From an uncultured Paracoccaceae bacterium (lineage in GTDB: Bacteria > Pseudomonadota > Alphaproteobacteria > Rhodobacterales > Rhodobacteraceae): DNA of 64,000 nt. Made by a program: the position numbers and the translations under genes. Below are positions 33,807 through 41,592 of this stretch, piece by piece. The notes below the pieces were generated by a model. The model worked only from the letters and a program-made list of their open reading frames with translations. It searched no databases and was not told the DNA's origin. The DNA lies in NCBI GenBank assembly GCA_947503935.1, contig CANNFR010000001.1, positions 1-64,000 of the forward strand, in the 5' to 3' direction. Position 1 is the stretch's first letter. The number at the start of each line of letters is the position of its first letter.

Positions 33807-34170
33807 CTAAAGCTCTTTGAAGTATCGAGCGACTGGCCAAGGACGGAAACCGAAGCTCTGGTACGAGGCGCGCGACGGCTCATGGCCAGGATCTCCGCCG
33901 GTTTCAACCATGACCATCTTCAACCCTCCGCGCCTGAATTCGTCGCTGGCGAAAGACATGAGCGCCGTCGCGACCCCATTTCTCTGTTGGTCAGGATCTA
34001 CGGCAATTATGTGTATCTCTCCCATTGCGTCCTCCGGATGGCTCTTCAGACCGATGAAGCCAACCAGGTTGTCATCTGTCTGCGCGGTCCAGACCGTGCA
34101 GCTTTCACCTTCTAGAAGCGCCTTGATATCCGCCACTTGGCGAGCCTTCCATCCGCTGGGATATACCCGC
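33807..34170 (-). pseudogene. N-terminally truncated GNAT acetyltransferase copy
   Basis: The minus strand encodes YPSGWKARQVADIKALLEG and continues through IIAVDPDQQRNGVATALMSF to FGFRPWPVARYFKEL, closely matching residues about 50-161 of the GNAT protein at 31819. A TAG lies just upstream in frame, and beyond it the DNA matches a different gene, so the N-terminal third is missing. An internal ATG (34136) could give 109 residues with the acetyl-CoA site but without the first strands. It is an inverted, diverged partial duplicate. Confidence 0.75.
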
Positions 34171-34348
34171 TAGCAAATGCGCCCTTTTCCCTGTGAAACT
34201 TTTTGGACGTGCTCATGACGCTACCGACTTCGCCGAACAACCCGAGTCAGATTGGCGTCACATCGCTATCAAGGAAGCGATCCGTCGGGGCCACGGCTTT
34301 TTCGTACTCGGACAGCAACATGTGGGGATTCTTACCTGCATAGGTCAT
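34165..34348 (-). pseudogene. Broken MazG-like pyrophosphohydrolase start
   Basis: Minus-strand frame MTYAGKNPHMLLSEYEKAVA PTDRF, then an in-frame TGA (34247-34249), then LGLFGEVGSVMSTSKKFHRE in the same frame, running into the GNAT remnant. The pattern 'Y-x-K/R-x3-TDRF ... GLFGEVGSVM' is the start of MazG-like nucleoside triphosphate pyrophosphohydrolases. It is disabled by a stop and by truncation. Its ATG overlaps the stop of the small upstream frame (ATGA), so it was once part of an operon with it. Confidence 0.6.
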
Positions 34349-34503
34349 TTTCGTTTTCGAGCCTCTACAACCATGTCGAATGGCCGACCCTGGTATCCGC
34401 TCACGCCAAGTTCTTTCAGCCACGTTTTAAAGGCGGCGATCTTGGTTGCATCCGTGATCTTTAGTCGGCCCCTACCACCGCCATAGCGGTGTCTTGAAGA
34501 CAT
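34345..34503 (-). CDS. Small uncharacterised frame coupled to the MazG-like gene
   Basis: A 52-residue frame: MSSRHRYGGGRGRLKITDAT, then KIAAFKTWLKELGVSGYQGR, ending MVVEARKRK. It overlaps the following MazG-like gene by four bases (ATGA) and the upstream gene by about 30 bp. The regular coupling suggests it is or was translated; it could also be the end of a larger gene whose first part was lost. No family is recognised. Confidence 0.4.
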   Translation of the reverse strand: MSSRHRYGGGRGRLKITDATKIAAFKTWLKELGVSGYQGRPFDMVVEARKRK

Positions 34504-34849
34504 GGCACGCTTTCTGGTCGGAATCGTCTTCGCGGGCCTCGGTCAGCAATCCTGCCCACATGAGCGGCCGCAGGCGCAGGGAAACCAGCAGGAAGTGCAG
34601 AAGCTCAAGCGGCGGAAACTCAAATTCGTTGATCACCTTGTTGTAGCGGAACATCTCCTCCGCGCTTTTGCCCGGCCAATCGAAATTCTCGACGGCCCAA
34701 TGGACGAAGGTGCGCTTAAACGCCTTGGTCTGAGTCAGCCCGATTGATCCGTGCTCCTGCGCATAATGCAGGGTCAGGAGAGCGCCCCGAAGCAGCGGAG
34801 AATGCGCGAGATCGGGATTGTCATCGGCAAGCATGCGGAATTCGATCAT
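34472..34849 (-). CDS. Uncharacterised protein, possibly frameshifted at its end
   Basis: A 125-residue frame starting MIEFRMLADDNPDLAHSPLL, with LHYAQEHGSIGLTQTKAFKR, FVHWAVENFDWPGKSAEEMF and NEFEFPPLELLHFLLVSLRL. The first 95 residues look like a genuine conserved soluble protein; the last 30 (RPLMWAGLLTEAREDDSDQ) change character, which suggests a frameshift or deletion fusing it to unrelated sequence. The frame is open to 35029 but the extra N-terminal part looks non-coding. Function unknown. It is the island gene nearest to tRNA-Lys, where an integrase would be expected, but it has no integrase motifs. Confidence 0.5.
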   Translation of the reverse strand: MIEFRMLADDNPDLAHSPLLRGALLTLHYAQEHGSIGLTQTKAFKRTFVHWAVENFDWPGKSAEEMFRYNKVINEFEFPPLELLHFLLVSLRLRPLMWAGLLTEAREDDSDQKACHVFKTPLWRW

Positions 34850-35022
34850 GTCGGCATGGTGCCAGGTTCCGTGATTCAGTTCCACGATGTGCGCACCGCT
34901 CACGGATGGTCGCTGAACGATTGGGCACTGGCTCTGGGAGCTATTCGACCGTTGCGGCGCGAACCAACCCCACACGGGTCGCCGACCCGATAACCATGTG
35001 AAACCACGCTCGACCTGGCGAC

Positions 35023-35071
35023 TGACCAAATTTAGTGACCAGAATGACCAAAAACATGACCAGAATGGTCA
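35023..35071. repeat. TGACCA repeat cluster beside tRNA-Lys
   Basis: TGACCA occurs at 35023, 35036, 35045 and 35057, and its inverse TGGTCA at 35066; the last two form a perfect palindrome TGACCA-GAA-TGGTCA. Spacings are 9-13 bp, close to one helical turn. The cluster lies 30 bp from the 3' end of tRNA-Lys, where recombination accessory proteins usually bind; an operator for the minus-strand genes is an alternative. Confidence 0.55.
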
Positions 35072-35100
35072 AACATCACGAGTCGTCACATTGAAATTAA

Positions 35101-35176
35101 TGGTGAGCCCGTCGGGGTTCGAACCCGAGACCTACTGATTAAAAGTCAGTTGCTCTACCAGCTGAGCTACAGGCCC
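35101..35176 (-). tRNA. tRNA-Lys (anticodon TTT)
   Basis: A complete cloverleaf on the minus strand, 76 nt with the CCA end encoded. The acceptor stem GGGCCTG pairs with CGGGCTC (two G-U pairs), D arm GCTCAGCTGGTAGAGC, anticodon stem ACTGA-TCAGT with loop CTTTTAA, and T arm CGGGTTCGAACCCCG. The gene is intact; its 3' 48 bases are duplicated at 1188-1235. Confidence 0.97.
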
Positions 35177-35212
35177 CACGAGCGGTTCGTCTAAGTAATG
35201 CCTTTGCAGAGG

Positions 35213-35950
35213 TCAAGGGCTATTTGGGCCGTTTCCGCGTGAGAGAAGGGCCTTGGCATCAGACAGCAGGCGTTCGGGTGTCAGATGCCCGGCCAGGGTG
35301 GCGGCCGCCAGTGTTCGCCAGAGGCCGAGTGTCAGCGTCAGGCTGATGAGGATGGCGAAGATCACGTCTGACAGGAAATGCCCGCCGGCGGCCAATCTGA
35401 GGACGGATTGCAATGCAACCAGCGCGATGAGGGTGCTCGCCACGATCTGCCGTGCCGGGGTGGTCAGGCGGCTGAAGGCGATCAGCCAAAGGATCAGAAG
35501 CAATGTTGCGAGGCCCGCCACCTCTCCGGCCACGAAGGAGCAGTTGCTGGCGCATTGATCGGTGATCTGCAAAGCAGGCGTGAACTCGGCCACACCGCCG
35601 AATTCGCTGACATTTCGCGGGCGGGCACGGCCCCAATAGGCCTTGAGCAACCCGTTGACCACAAGGCCCGGGCCCAGCGCCATGGCGGTGACAGCAAAGA
35701 CCCAAAGCCGCGCCGGAACCCGGGCGTTTTTCCCGAGGATCAGCGCCAGGGCAAGACATGCCAGCATAGCGAGGCTGACAATCTCGATCAGCGACCAGAG
35801 CGTGGACCGCAGAAACTCCGGCACCCCTTGGCTGCCGACCCAGCGGCCGGTTGCGGTGTCATGGAACATCGAGGAGGCGGCAAGGTCGATGCCCGGCCAG
35901 ATAGTAAATACCGCGGCGGCGACGAGAAGGGCCGCTACCAGCAGCTTCAT
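35213..35950 (-). CDS. PAP2-family membrane phosphatase
   Basis: A 245-residue protein with six hydrophobic segments. The three phosphatase motifs are visible: KAYWGRARP (K-x6-RP), CSFVAGEVAG (variant of the PSGH block) and LRLAAGGHFLSDV (R-x5-GxHxxxD). It is expected to dephosphorylate a lipid phosphate (lipid A, undecaprenyl-PP or phosphatidylglycerol-P) on the periplasmic side. ATG at 35950 overlaps the GT83 gene stop (ATGA). It is the last gene of a four-gene unit with a GT83, a LAB-N and a GT2 protein. Confidence 0.85.
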   Translation of the reverse strand: MKLLVAALLVAAAVFTIWPGIDLAASSMFHDTATGRWVGSQGVPEFLRSTLWSLIEIVSLAMLACLALALILGKNARVPARLWVFAVTAMALGPGLVVNGLLKAYWGRARPRNVSEFGGVAEFTPALQITDQCASNCSFVAGEVAGLATLLLILWLIAFSRLTTPARQIVASTLIALVALQSVLRLAAGGHFLSDVIFAILISLTLTLGLWRTLAAATLAGHLTPERLLSDAKALLSRGNGPNSP

Positions 35951-37407
35951 GATCTGGCCCAGCAATCGGCAGGGACCAGCCAGAGGCGGAAGGTTCGGCC
36001 CTCATAGGCTCCTGGCCCCGGCGTCAGAATGCCATCGGGTTGGGCGGATCGGCAGGGCGGCGTGCGGTCACTTCGGGTCGCGGCCAGAACGGGTCCCTCG
36101 GCCTGACCGCCGAACATATGGCGCTGCTCATAATGGTCGCGGGGGGCGCCGGGATGGGGCCAGGCGAAGACGGGCATATCTGACGTGCGGCCGGTATAGA
36201 GCAGATCGGCCAGCACCGCCCGCTCGGTCGCGACGATGGCTGTTGCGCCGCGCGCCTCGGCCTCGGCCAGAAGGCTGCGGCTGAGTTCATCGAGGCCTAG
36301 ATAGCGTTCCAACACAAGGCGCCCGCCGATGCGCAGATCGGGCGCCGCCAGCGTGGCCAGAGGCAGGGCCAGGCAGAGCGCGCCGTTCAGCGCGAAGGAC
36401 AGCGCCAGCCAGCCGCGCCACCGATCCATCAGCCACGCCACGGCCAAAAGCACGCCCGGCAGATAGGCCGCAGCAGCCCAGTTGGCATTAGCGCCCGAGA
36501 TCAGCGCCTGGACTGAGATGATAAGGACGATCGGCAATGCCAGAACCGCCAGCACGATTTCGGTTCGGTCATCTGCCCGGCGGATGATGGCCCAGGTAGC
36601 GAAGACTAGCGCGATCAGCAGGATCGGCCCGAAGACGGCGAACTGGCTGCCCAGAAACTCGGCCAGGCTTGCGGGGTCAAGTGAAACGCCTCCGCGCCAG
36701 CCGGTATTGTCGACGGTGTGCGAAAGGGTGCTGAACCCATTGATCATATTCCAGATGATATTGGGCGCTGCGACAATCGCGAAGGCGGCAAGGATCAGCG
36801 CGGCGTCACGGGTGTCGGGGCGCGTTCGGGGCCAAAGTGCTGCGATGGCCGCGAGGGCCAGATAGTAAACCGCCGCATACTTTGCCAGAAAGGCCAAGCC
36901 AAGCGCCGCACCGACGCCAATGGCGAGCGCAGGATGCCCGCCGCCGCCCGGCTGGATCAGGCGGAGGTACCCCGCCAAGGCCAAAGCAAGGAACGGAAAC
37001 ATGATCGTGTCGGTCGAGATCAGAAGGCTGCCCACCGCCACCATCGGCAAGGTCACGAACGCCGCCGCCACCAGAACGCCAGCCCGCGCCGAGATATGCC
37101 GCGCGGCAATGCTGCCGAGGATCAGAGCCGTCGCGCCGTGGAACAGTGGCGCGGGCAGGCGGACCCAGAAGGGCGCGTCGCTGCCGGCAAGCTCGGTCAC
37201 CGCGCGGATCACCCAGGCAATCAGCGGCGGCTTGGAGTAATATCCGAAGGCCAGGTCCTGGCCCCAGAGCCAGTATTGCGCCTCGTCCACGAAAAGATCG
37301 GTGCGGTTGAACGCCAAAAGCGCGACGCGCAGCGCGGTGATGGCCAGAACCAGCACCAGCACCGGTCTGAACCACCCGGACGCGTCAGGCCGCTCGGCGT
37401 TCGGCAT
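35947..37407 (-). CDS. ArnT-like GT83/PMT-family lipid-linked sugar transferase
   Basis: A 486-residue membrane glycosyltransferase. The first periplasmic loop has the acidic catalytic pair in FVDEAQYWLWGQDLAFGYYS followed by KPPLIAWVI, typical of GT83 (4-amino-4-deoxy-L-arabinose transferase) and related PMT proteins. Ten or more membrane segments follow (FVTLPMVAVGSLLISTDTIM, FLAKYAAVYYLALAAIAALW) with a soluble C-terminal domain. It moves a sugar from a polyprenyl-phosphate donor to an acceptor such as lipid A. It overlaps the LAB-N gene by 23 bp. Confidence 0.85.
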   Translation of the reverse strand: MPNAERPDASGWFRPVLVLVLAITALRVALLAFNRTDLFVDEAQYWLWGQDLAFGYYSKPPLIAWVIRAVTELAGSDAPFWVRLPAPLFHGATALILGSIAARHISARAGVLVAAAFVTLPMVAVGSLLISTDTIMFPFLALALAGYLRLIQPGGGGHPALAIGVGAALGLAFLAKYAAVYYLALAAIAALWPRTRPDTRDAALILAAFAIVAAPNIIWNMINGFSTLSHTVDNTGWRGGVSLDPASLAEFLGSQFAVFGPILLIALVFATWAIIRRADDRTEIVLAVLALPIVLIISVQALISGANANWAAAAYLPGVLLAVAWLMDRWRGWLALSFALNGALCLALPLATLAAPDLRIGGRLVLERYLGLDELSRSLLAEAEARGATAIVATERAVLADLLYTGRTSDMPVFAWPHPGAPRDHYEQRHMFGGQAEGPVLAATRSDRTPPCRSAQPDGILTPGPGAYEGRTFRLWLVPADCWARS

Positions 37408-37690
37408 GGATCAGCCAGAGATTGCGGGCATAGATAAGGAGGCCCATGGATTGCCCAAGAATGAAGACCGGATCGTGACGGTGGATCGCATAGGCCAAAA
37501 GCACCACCCCACCCAGGATCGAGAGGTACCAGAAAGCCACCGGCACCACCGATCTGCCGGCCCGTTCGGACGCGATCCATTGCACGATGAAGCGGGAGGA
37601 AAAGGCCAATTGCGCGCCAAGCCCGATCACCACCCACCAGAACTCATACCAGCCCCCGACGTTCAACCAGGCAAACAGGGTTTCAGCCAT
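37385..37690 (-). CDS. Lipid A biosynthesis N-terminal (LAB-N) domain protein
   Basis: A 101-residue protein with three membrane segments and the family pattern GLGAQLAFSSRFIVQWIASE, then RAGRSVVPVAFWYLSILGG. LAB-N proteins are small membrane partners often found beside polyprenyl-phosphate sugar transferases; their role may be flipping or anchoring the lipid-linked sugar. It overlaps the GT2 gene by 8 bp and the GT83 gene by 23 bp, so all are co-translated. Confidence 0.87.
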   Translation of the reverse strand: MAETLFAWLNVGGWYEFWWVVIGLGAQLAFSSRFIVQWIASERAGRSVVPVAFWYLSILGGVVLLAYAIHRHDPVFILGQSMGLLIYARNLWLIHAERRAA

Positions 37691-38429
37691 CCCGGCCTCC
37701 TTTCGTAATCTCGTGGGCGGCCGCCTTCTTGCGGCGGCGGAGCAGCCAGGCCACTCCGATCAGATCGACCAGGCCCACCAAAGCGCGCCCGACATTGGTG
37801 TAGTTCGATCGCCCGGCCAGTCGCGGCCGGTGGCCGACATCGACCAGGGCCACCTGCCAGCCATCGCGTTTGAAGAGCGCGGGCAGAAAACGGTGCATGT
37901 GATTGAAATAGGGCAGCGCCAGAAAAGCGTCACGTCGGAACGCCTTTATGCCGCAGCTGCTATCGCGGGTGCCGTCGCGCAACAAGGCCGCGCGAAGCGC
38001 GTTGGCGATGCGTGAGGCGATGCGCTTTGACCAGCCGTCTTCCCGGCGCTGACGTTGCCCTGCCACCAGGCCCAATCGGCCGGTCTCGTCGCCAATCAGC
38101 AGCGCTAGAAGGTCTGGCAGATCGCCCGGCGGGTTCTGCCCGTCGCCATCCAGCGTTGCGATCAGACCGGCGCGCGCAGCCTGCACGCCGGAATGGATTG
38201 CGGCACTTTGCCCCGCCGGGCTGGGGTGCCGCAAAAGCCTCATCCGTGCGTCGTCTGCCGCGACTTGCGCCACCATATCTGCGGTTTCATCGTCCGACCC
38301 ATCATCGACCGCGATCACCTCATAAGGCGGCAACAGGCTGGACAACGCGTCGATCTCGGCCAGCAGAGCCTGCGCGTTTCCTGCTTCGTTGCGCATCGGA
38401 ATGACGATGGAGAGGTCTGGGGCGGTCAT
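37683..38429 (-). CDS. GT2 glycosyltransferase, polyprenyl-phosphate sugar synthase type
   Basis: A 248-residue GT-A fold enzyme like ArnC/DPM1. It starts MTAPDLSIVIPMRNEAGNAQ, has the nucleotide-sugar DXD-like VIAVDDGSDDET and ATLDGDGQNPPGDLP, and ends with a basic KAFRRDAF.../RSNYTNVGRALVGLVDLIGV segment with one hydrophobic helix for membrane attachment. It would make the polyprenyl-phosphate sugar used by the GT83 enzyme. ATG at 38429 is preferred to the longer frame to 38522 because conserved sequence begins right after it. Confidence 0.88.
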   Translation of the reverse strand: MTAPDLSIVIPMRNEAGNAQALLAEIDALSSLLPPYEVIAVDDGSDDETADMVAQVAADDARMRLLRHPSPAGQSAAIHSGVQAARAGLIATLDGDGQNPPGDLPDLLALLIGDETGRLGLVAGQRQRREDGWSKRIASRIANALRAALLRDGTRDSSCGIKAFRRDAFLALPYFNHMHRFLPALFKRDGWQVALVDVGHRPRLAGRSNYTNVGRALVGLVDLIGVAWLLRRRKKAAAHEITKGGRDG

Positions 38430-38560
38430 CTCCACCTGTCGGCCCTGTCTTGCAAATCGGTTGAGCCTAACATGGGCAAGCGTCATCTGGGTGACAAGCG
38501 GCATCGGCGGCCTGTCGCCCATGCTGGATTTAGGCCGCCGGGCGCTGTATAGGGCGCCCC

Positions 38561-39400
38561 ATGCGCAAGCAAGACGATACCGGCGGCCTGCCGTTCATGA
38601 AGATGCACGGGCTGGGCAACGACTTCGTGGTCATCGACCGTCGGGGGCAGCACGCGCATGTCACGCCTGAACTGGCCCGCGCCTTGGGTGATCGGCATCG
38701 CGGGGTGGGGTTTGATCAGCTTGCGGTGATCGATACCGATGACGGCGCTGACCTTCGGCTGACCTTCTGGAACGCCGATGGCTCGCCCTCGGCAGCCTGC
38801 GGCAACGCCACCCGCTGCATTGCAAGGCGCGAGATGGACCTGACCGGCAAGACTGATCTGACACTACGGACCGAGCGTGGCGTTCTGGCCGCCCGCGATG
38901 CCAGCGACGGGTTGACCAGCGTCAATATGGGCGCCCCGATCCTCGATTGGGCTGGTATCCCGCTGGCCGAGGAGATGGATACGCTGGAGCTGCCGATCGA
39001 AGGCTTTCCCGTCGGCACCGGCATGGGCAACCCGCATTGCACGTTCTTTGTGGACGATGCCGAGGCCGTGCCCTTGGCCGAATTCGGCGCGCGCTACGAA
39101 CACAACCCGCTTTTCCCCGAACGCACGAATGTCGAGATCGTGCAGGTGCTCTCGCCCACCGAAATTCGCCTGCGCATCTGGGAGCGGGGGACAGGCATCA
39201 CGCTGGCCTCAGGCTCATGCTCATGCGCGGCCGTGGTGGCCGCGGCGCGGCGGGGCCTGACCGAACGTGCGGTGACGGTGCGTGTCGATGGCGGCACGTT
39301 GATGATCGATTGGCGCGAGGATGGGGTCTGGATGACGGGGCCGACCGCGCATGTGTTCGACGGCTGGCTGACGCCGGCGTTTCTGGCGGCCGTGTCATGA
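38561..39400 (+). CDS. dapF: Diaminopimelate epimerase
   Basis: A 279-residue enzyme interconverting LL- and meso-diaminopimelate for lysine and peptidoglycan. Family marks are [16 protein letters not shown], the first active-site Cys in [46 protein letters not shown] and the second Cys region [20 protein letters not shown]. The start at 38561 gives 12 residues before the conserved MKMHG; ATG at 38597 is a possible alternative. It overlaps mtaB by four bases, and it is divergent from the glycosyltransferase cluster. Confidence 0.96.
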   Translation: MRKQDDTGGLPFMKMHGLGNDFVVIDRRGQHAHVTPELARALGDRHRGVGFDQLAVIDTDDGADLRLTFWNADGSPSAACGNATRCIARREMDLTGKTDLTLRTERGVLAARDASDGLTSVNMGAPILDWAGIPLAEEMDTLELPIEGFPVGTGMGNPHCTFFVDDAEAVPLAEFGARYEHNPLFPERTNVEIVQVLSPTEIRLRIWERGTGITLASGSCSCAAVVAAARRGLTERAVTVRVDGGTLMIDWREDGVWMTGPTAHVFDGWLTPAFLAAVS

Positions 39401-40644
39401 ACGCGCCCGTCTTCTCAACCCTCGGCTGCCGCCTGAACGCCTACGAGACCGAGGCCATGCGCGAGTTGTCCGAGGCCGCGGGCGTGCAGAATGCCGTGGT
39501 GGTCAACACCTGCGCCGTTACCGCCGAGGCGGTCCGGAAGGCCAAGCAGGAAATTCGCAAATTGCGCCGCGCGCATCCCGATGCCACGCTGATCGTCACC
39601 GGCTGCGCCGCCCAGACCGAGCCTGAGACCTTCGCCGCCATGCCCGAGGTGACCCGTGTGGTCGGCAATACCGAGAAGATGCAAGCCAGCACCTGGGCCG
39701 CTATGGTGCCCGACCTTATTGGTCAGACCGAGCGGGTGCAGGTCGACGACATCATGTCGGTCACGGAAACTGCTGGTCACCTGATTGATGGGTTCGGGCG
39801 CCACCGGGCCTATGTGCAGGTGCAAAACGGCTGCGATCACCGCTGTACGTTCTGCATCATTCCCTATGGGCGCGGCAATTCCCGGTCGGTCCCGGCGGGT
39901 GTGGTGGTGGAACAGATCAACCGGCTGGTGGAGCGCGGATTTAATGAGGTCGTTTTGACCGGGGTCGATCTGACCTCGTGGGGTGCCGATCTGCCGGCGG
40001 AACCGCGCCTGGGCGATCTGGTCCGGCGCATCCTGCGGCTGACCGATGTGCCGCGGCTGCGCATCTCGTCGATCGACTCGATCGAGGTCGATGACGCACT
40101 GATGGAGGCGATTGCCACCCAGCCGCGCCTGATGCCGCATCTGCACCTCAGCCTGCAAGCGGGCGACGACATGGTGCTCAAGCGCATGAAGCGCCGCCAT
40201 TTGCGCGACGACGCGATCCGCTTTTGTGAGGACGCGCGGCGGCTGCGCCCCGATATGGTCTTCGGCGCCGATATCATCGCAGGGTTCCCGACCGAGACCG
40301 AGGCGATGTTCGACAACTCGCTGAAGCTGGTCGCGGAATGCGGCCTGACCTGGCTGCACGTCTTTCCTTACAGCCCGCGCAAGGGCACGCCCGCCGCGCG
40401 GATGCCGCAAGTGGCTGGCCCCGTGATCCGCGACCGGGCCGCCCGGCTGCGCGCGGCAGGCGAGGCGGCCGTGGCCCGACACCTGGAAACTCAATTAGGC
40501 CAGGAGCACCGCATCCTGACCGAACGGCCTGATATGGGCCGGACCGAGCAGTTCACGGAAGTGGCTTTCGCCACCCCGCAACCCGAAGGCCAGATCGTGA
40601 CCGCCCGCATCACCGGCCATGACGGCAGGCGACTTCTGGCCTGA
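39397..40644 (+). CDS. mtaB: tRNA t6A37 methylthiotransferase
   Basis: A 415-residue methylthiotransferase that converts t6A37 to ms2t6A37 in tRNAs. The N-terminal domain has the [4Fe-4S] cysteines ([33 protein letters not shown]); the radical SAM core has [17 protein letters not shown] and the [10 protein letters not shown] and [11 protein letters not shown] blocks; a short TRAM-like end follows. Start ATG overlaps the dapF stop. The frame is open much further upstream inside dapF, which is coincidental. Confidence 0.95.
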   Translation: MNAPVFSTLGCRLNAYETEAMRELSEAAGVQNAVVVNTCAVTAEAVRKAKQEIRKLRRAHPDATLIVTGCAAQTEPETFAAMPEVTRVVGNTEKMQASTWAAMVPDLIGQTERVQVDDIMSVTETAGHLIDGFGRHRAYVQVQNGCDHRCTFCIIPYGRGNSRSVPAGVVVEQINRLVERGFNEVVLTGVDLTSWGADLPAEPRLGDLVRRILRLTDVPRLRISSIDSIEVDDALMEAIATQPRLMPHLHLSLQAGDDMVLKRMKRRHLRDDAIRFCEDARRLRPDMVFGADIIAGFPTETEAMFDNSLKLVAECGLTWLHVFPYSPRKGTPAARMPQVAGPVIRDRAARLRAAGEAAVARHLETQLGQEHRILTERPDMGRTEQFTEVAFATPQPEGQIVTARITGHDGRRLLA

Positions 40645-40695
40645 TCCCAAGCGGATGCCTTGTCTTTTGCCCGATGCTGGCACATCTCAGGGCGC

Positions 40696-41490
40696 ATGAA
40701 ACCGATCCTGTCACGCCTCGTCGATCCCGACCTCAGAGTTCAGCCGGTCTACGATCCGCCGCAGCCCGCCAGCCATGTCTATGCGGTGGGCGACATCCAC
40801 GGCTGCGCCGATTTGGTTGAGCCGATGCTTGAGGCTCTGGATGCCGACATCGACGCCCGCGACGCGGATGACGCGCATCTGGTTTTTCTGGGCGACTACA
40901 TCGATCGCGGCCCCGACAGTGCTCGCGTTTTGAAGATATTGCGCAAGCTCGAGGCCCTTTATCCTGGTCGCGTGATCTGCCTGATGGGCAATCATGAGCG
41001 GATGATGCTGGACTTTCTGGACACGCCCAAGAAGGGGTTGCGCTGGCTGCGGAATGGCGGCCACACGACGATGGGCAGCTTTGGCCTGGACGTGGCCCCG
41101 GTCACGCCCGAGACGCCCGAAGGGGCATTGGCCGAATTGCGCGACGGCTTGCGGGCCGCCCTGCCTGCGGGGCTTGAACACTGGCTGCGCGATCTGCCGA
41201 TGTCATGGCAAAGCGGAAATGTCTGGGCCACGCATGCCGGGGCTGATCCCGATACGGCGATGCCGGACCAATCGGAAGGGACGCTGCTCTGGGGTCATCC
41301 GCGGTTCGAAGCCTATGCGCGCAACGACGGGCAATGGGTTTTGCATGGGCATAGCATTGTCGAACAGGCCAGCGCCGAGGCGGGCCGCATCGCGGTCGAT
41401 ACCGGCGCGGTCACCGGCGGGCCCTTGACGGCCGCTGTGGTCATGCCCGGCGGTGACGTGACTTTTCTGTCCGTCAGCCCGCCCGCCTGA
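40696..41490 (+). CDS. Metallophosphoesterase, PPP-type serine/threonine phosphatase
   Basis: A 264-residue phosphatase with all metal motifs: VYAVGDIHGCADL (GDxHG), LVFLGDYIDRGPDS (GDxxDRG), ICLMGNHERMML (GNHE), a later THAGAD and VLHGHSIVE. It resembles bacterial PrpA/ApaH-like phosphatases acting on phosphoproteins or dinucleotides. ATG at 40696 is used because the earlier in-frame ATG (40660) lies in sequence without similarity and the gap from mtaB is natural. Confidence 0.88.
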   Translation: MKPILSRLVDPDLRVQPVYDPPQPASHVYAVGDIHGCADLVEPMLEALDADIDARDADDAHLVFLGDYIDRGPDSARVLKILRKLEALYPGRVICLMGNHERMMLDFLDTPKKGLRWLRNGGHTTMGSFGLDVAPVTPETPEGALAELRDGLRAALPAGLEHWLRDLPMSWQSGNVWATHAGADPDTAMPDQSEGTLLWGHPRFEAYARNDGQWVLHGHSIVEQASAEAGRIAVDTGAVTGGPLTAAVVMPGGDVTFLSVSPPA

Positions 41491-41592
41491 CCATCTCTCC
41501 GCCAGAAGACGTCAGATCAGCTAAGGCGCGTCGGATCAGGTCTAGGCCTCAAGCCGCGTGCAAGTGGATACATCTTGAAAAAACCGGCGCGG

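Larger units (their letters stand above)
1188..35148. mobile_element. Putative tRNA-Lys genomic island, no integrase seen
   Basis: The 3' 48 bases of the intact tRNA-Lys gene (35101-35148) recur in the same orientation at 1188-1235 with one mismatch. Integrative elements typically duplicate the 3' end of a tRNA gene, and the tRNA's 3' end points toward lower coordinates, so the element would be the DNA between the copies. The content fits: IS remnants, catabolic cargo, a RiPP operon, decayed genes and repeats, against dense conserved genes to the right. No integrase, relaxase or phage gene was found, so the element is either decayed, mobilised in trans or built by stepwise accretion. Confidence 0.55.

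Noticed and set aside
34472-35029. Integrase at the tRNA-proximal end of the island
   Set aside because: The frame has none of the R...H-x-x-R...Y residues of tyrosine recombinases and no serine recombinase motif.
35023-35071. CRISPR-like or origin iteron array
   Set aside because: The repeat unit is only 6 bp, with no uniform spacers and no cas or rep gene nearby.
38947-40644. Long 5' extension of mtaB inside dapF
   Set aside because: Conserved sequence starts at [11 protein letters not shown] (39397), which overlaps the dapF stop; the upstream part is dapF in another frame.
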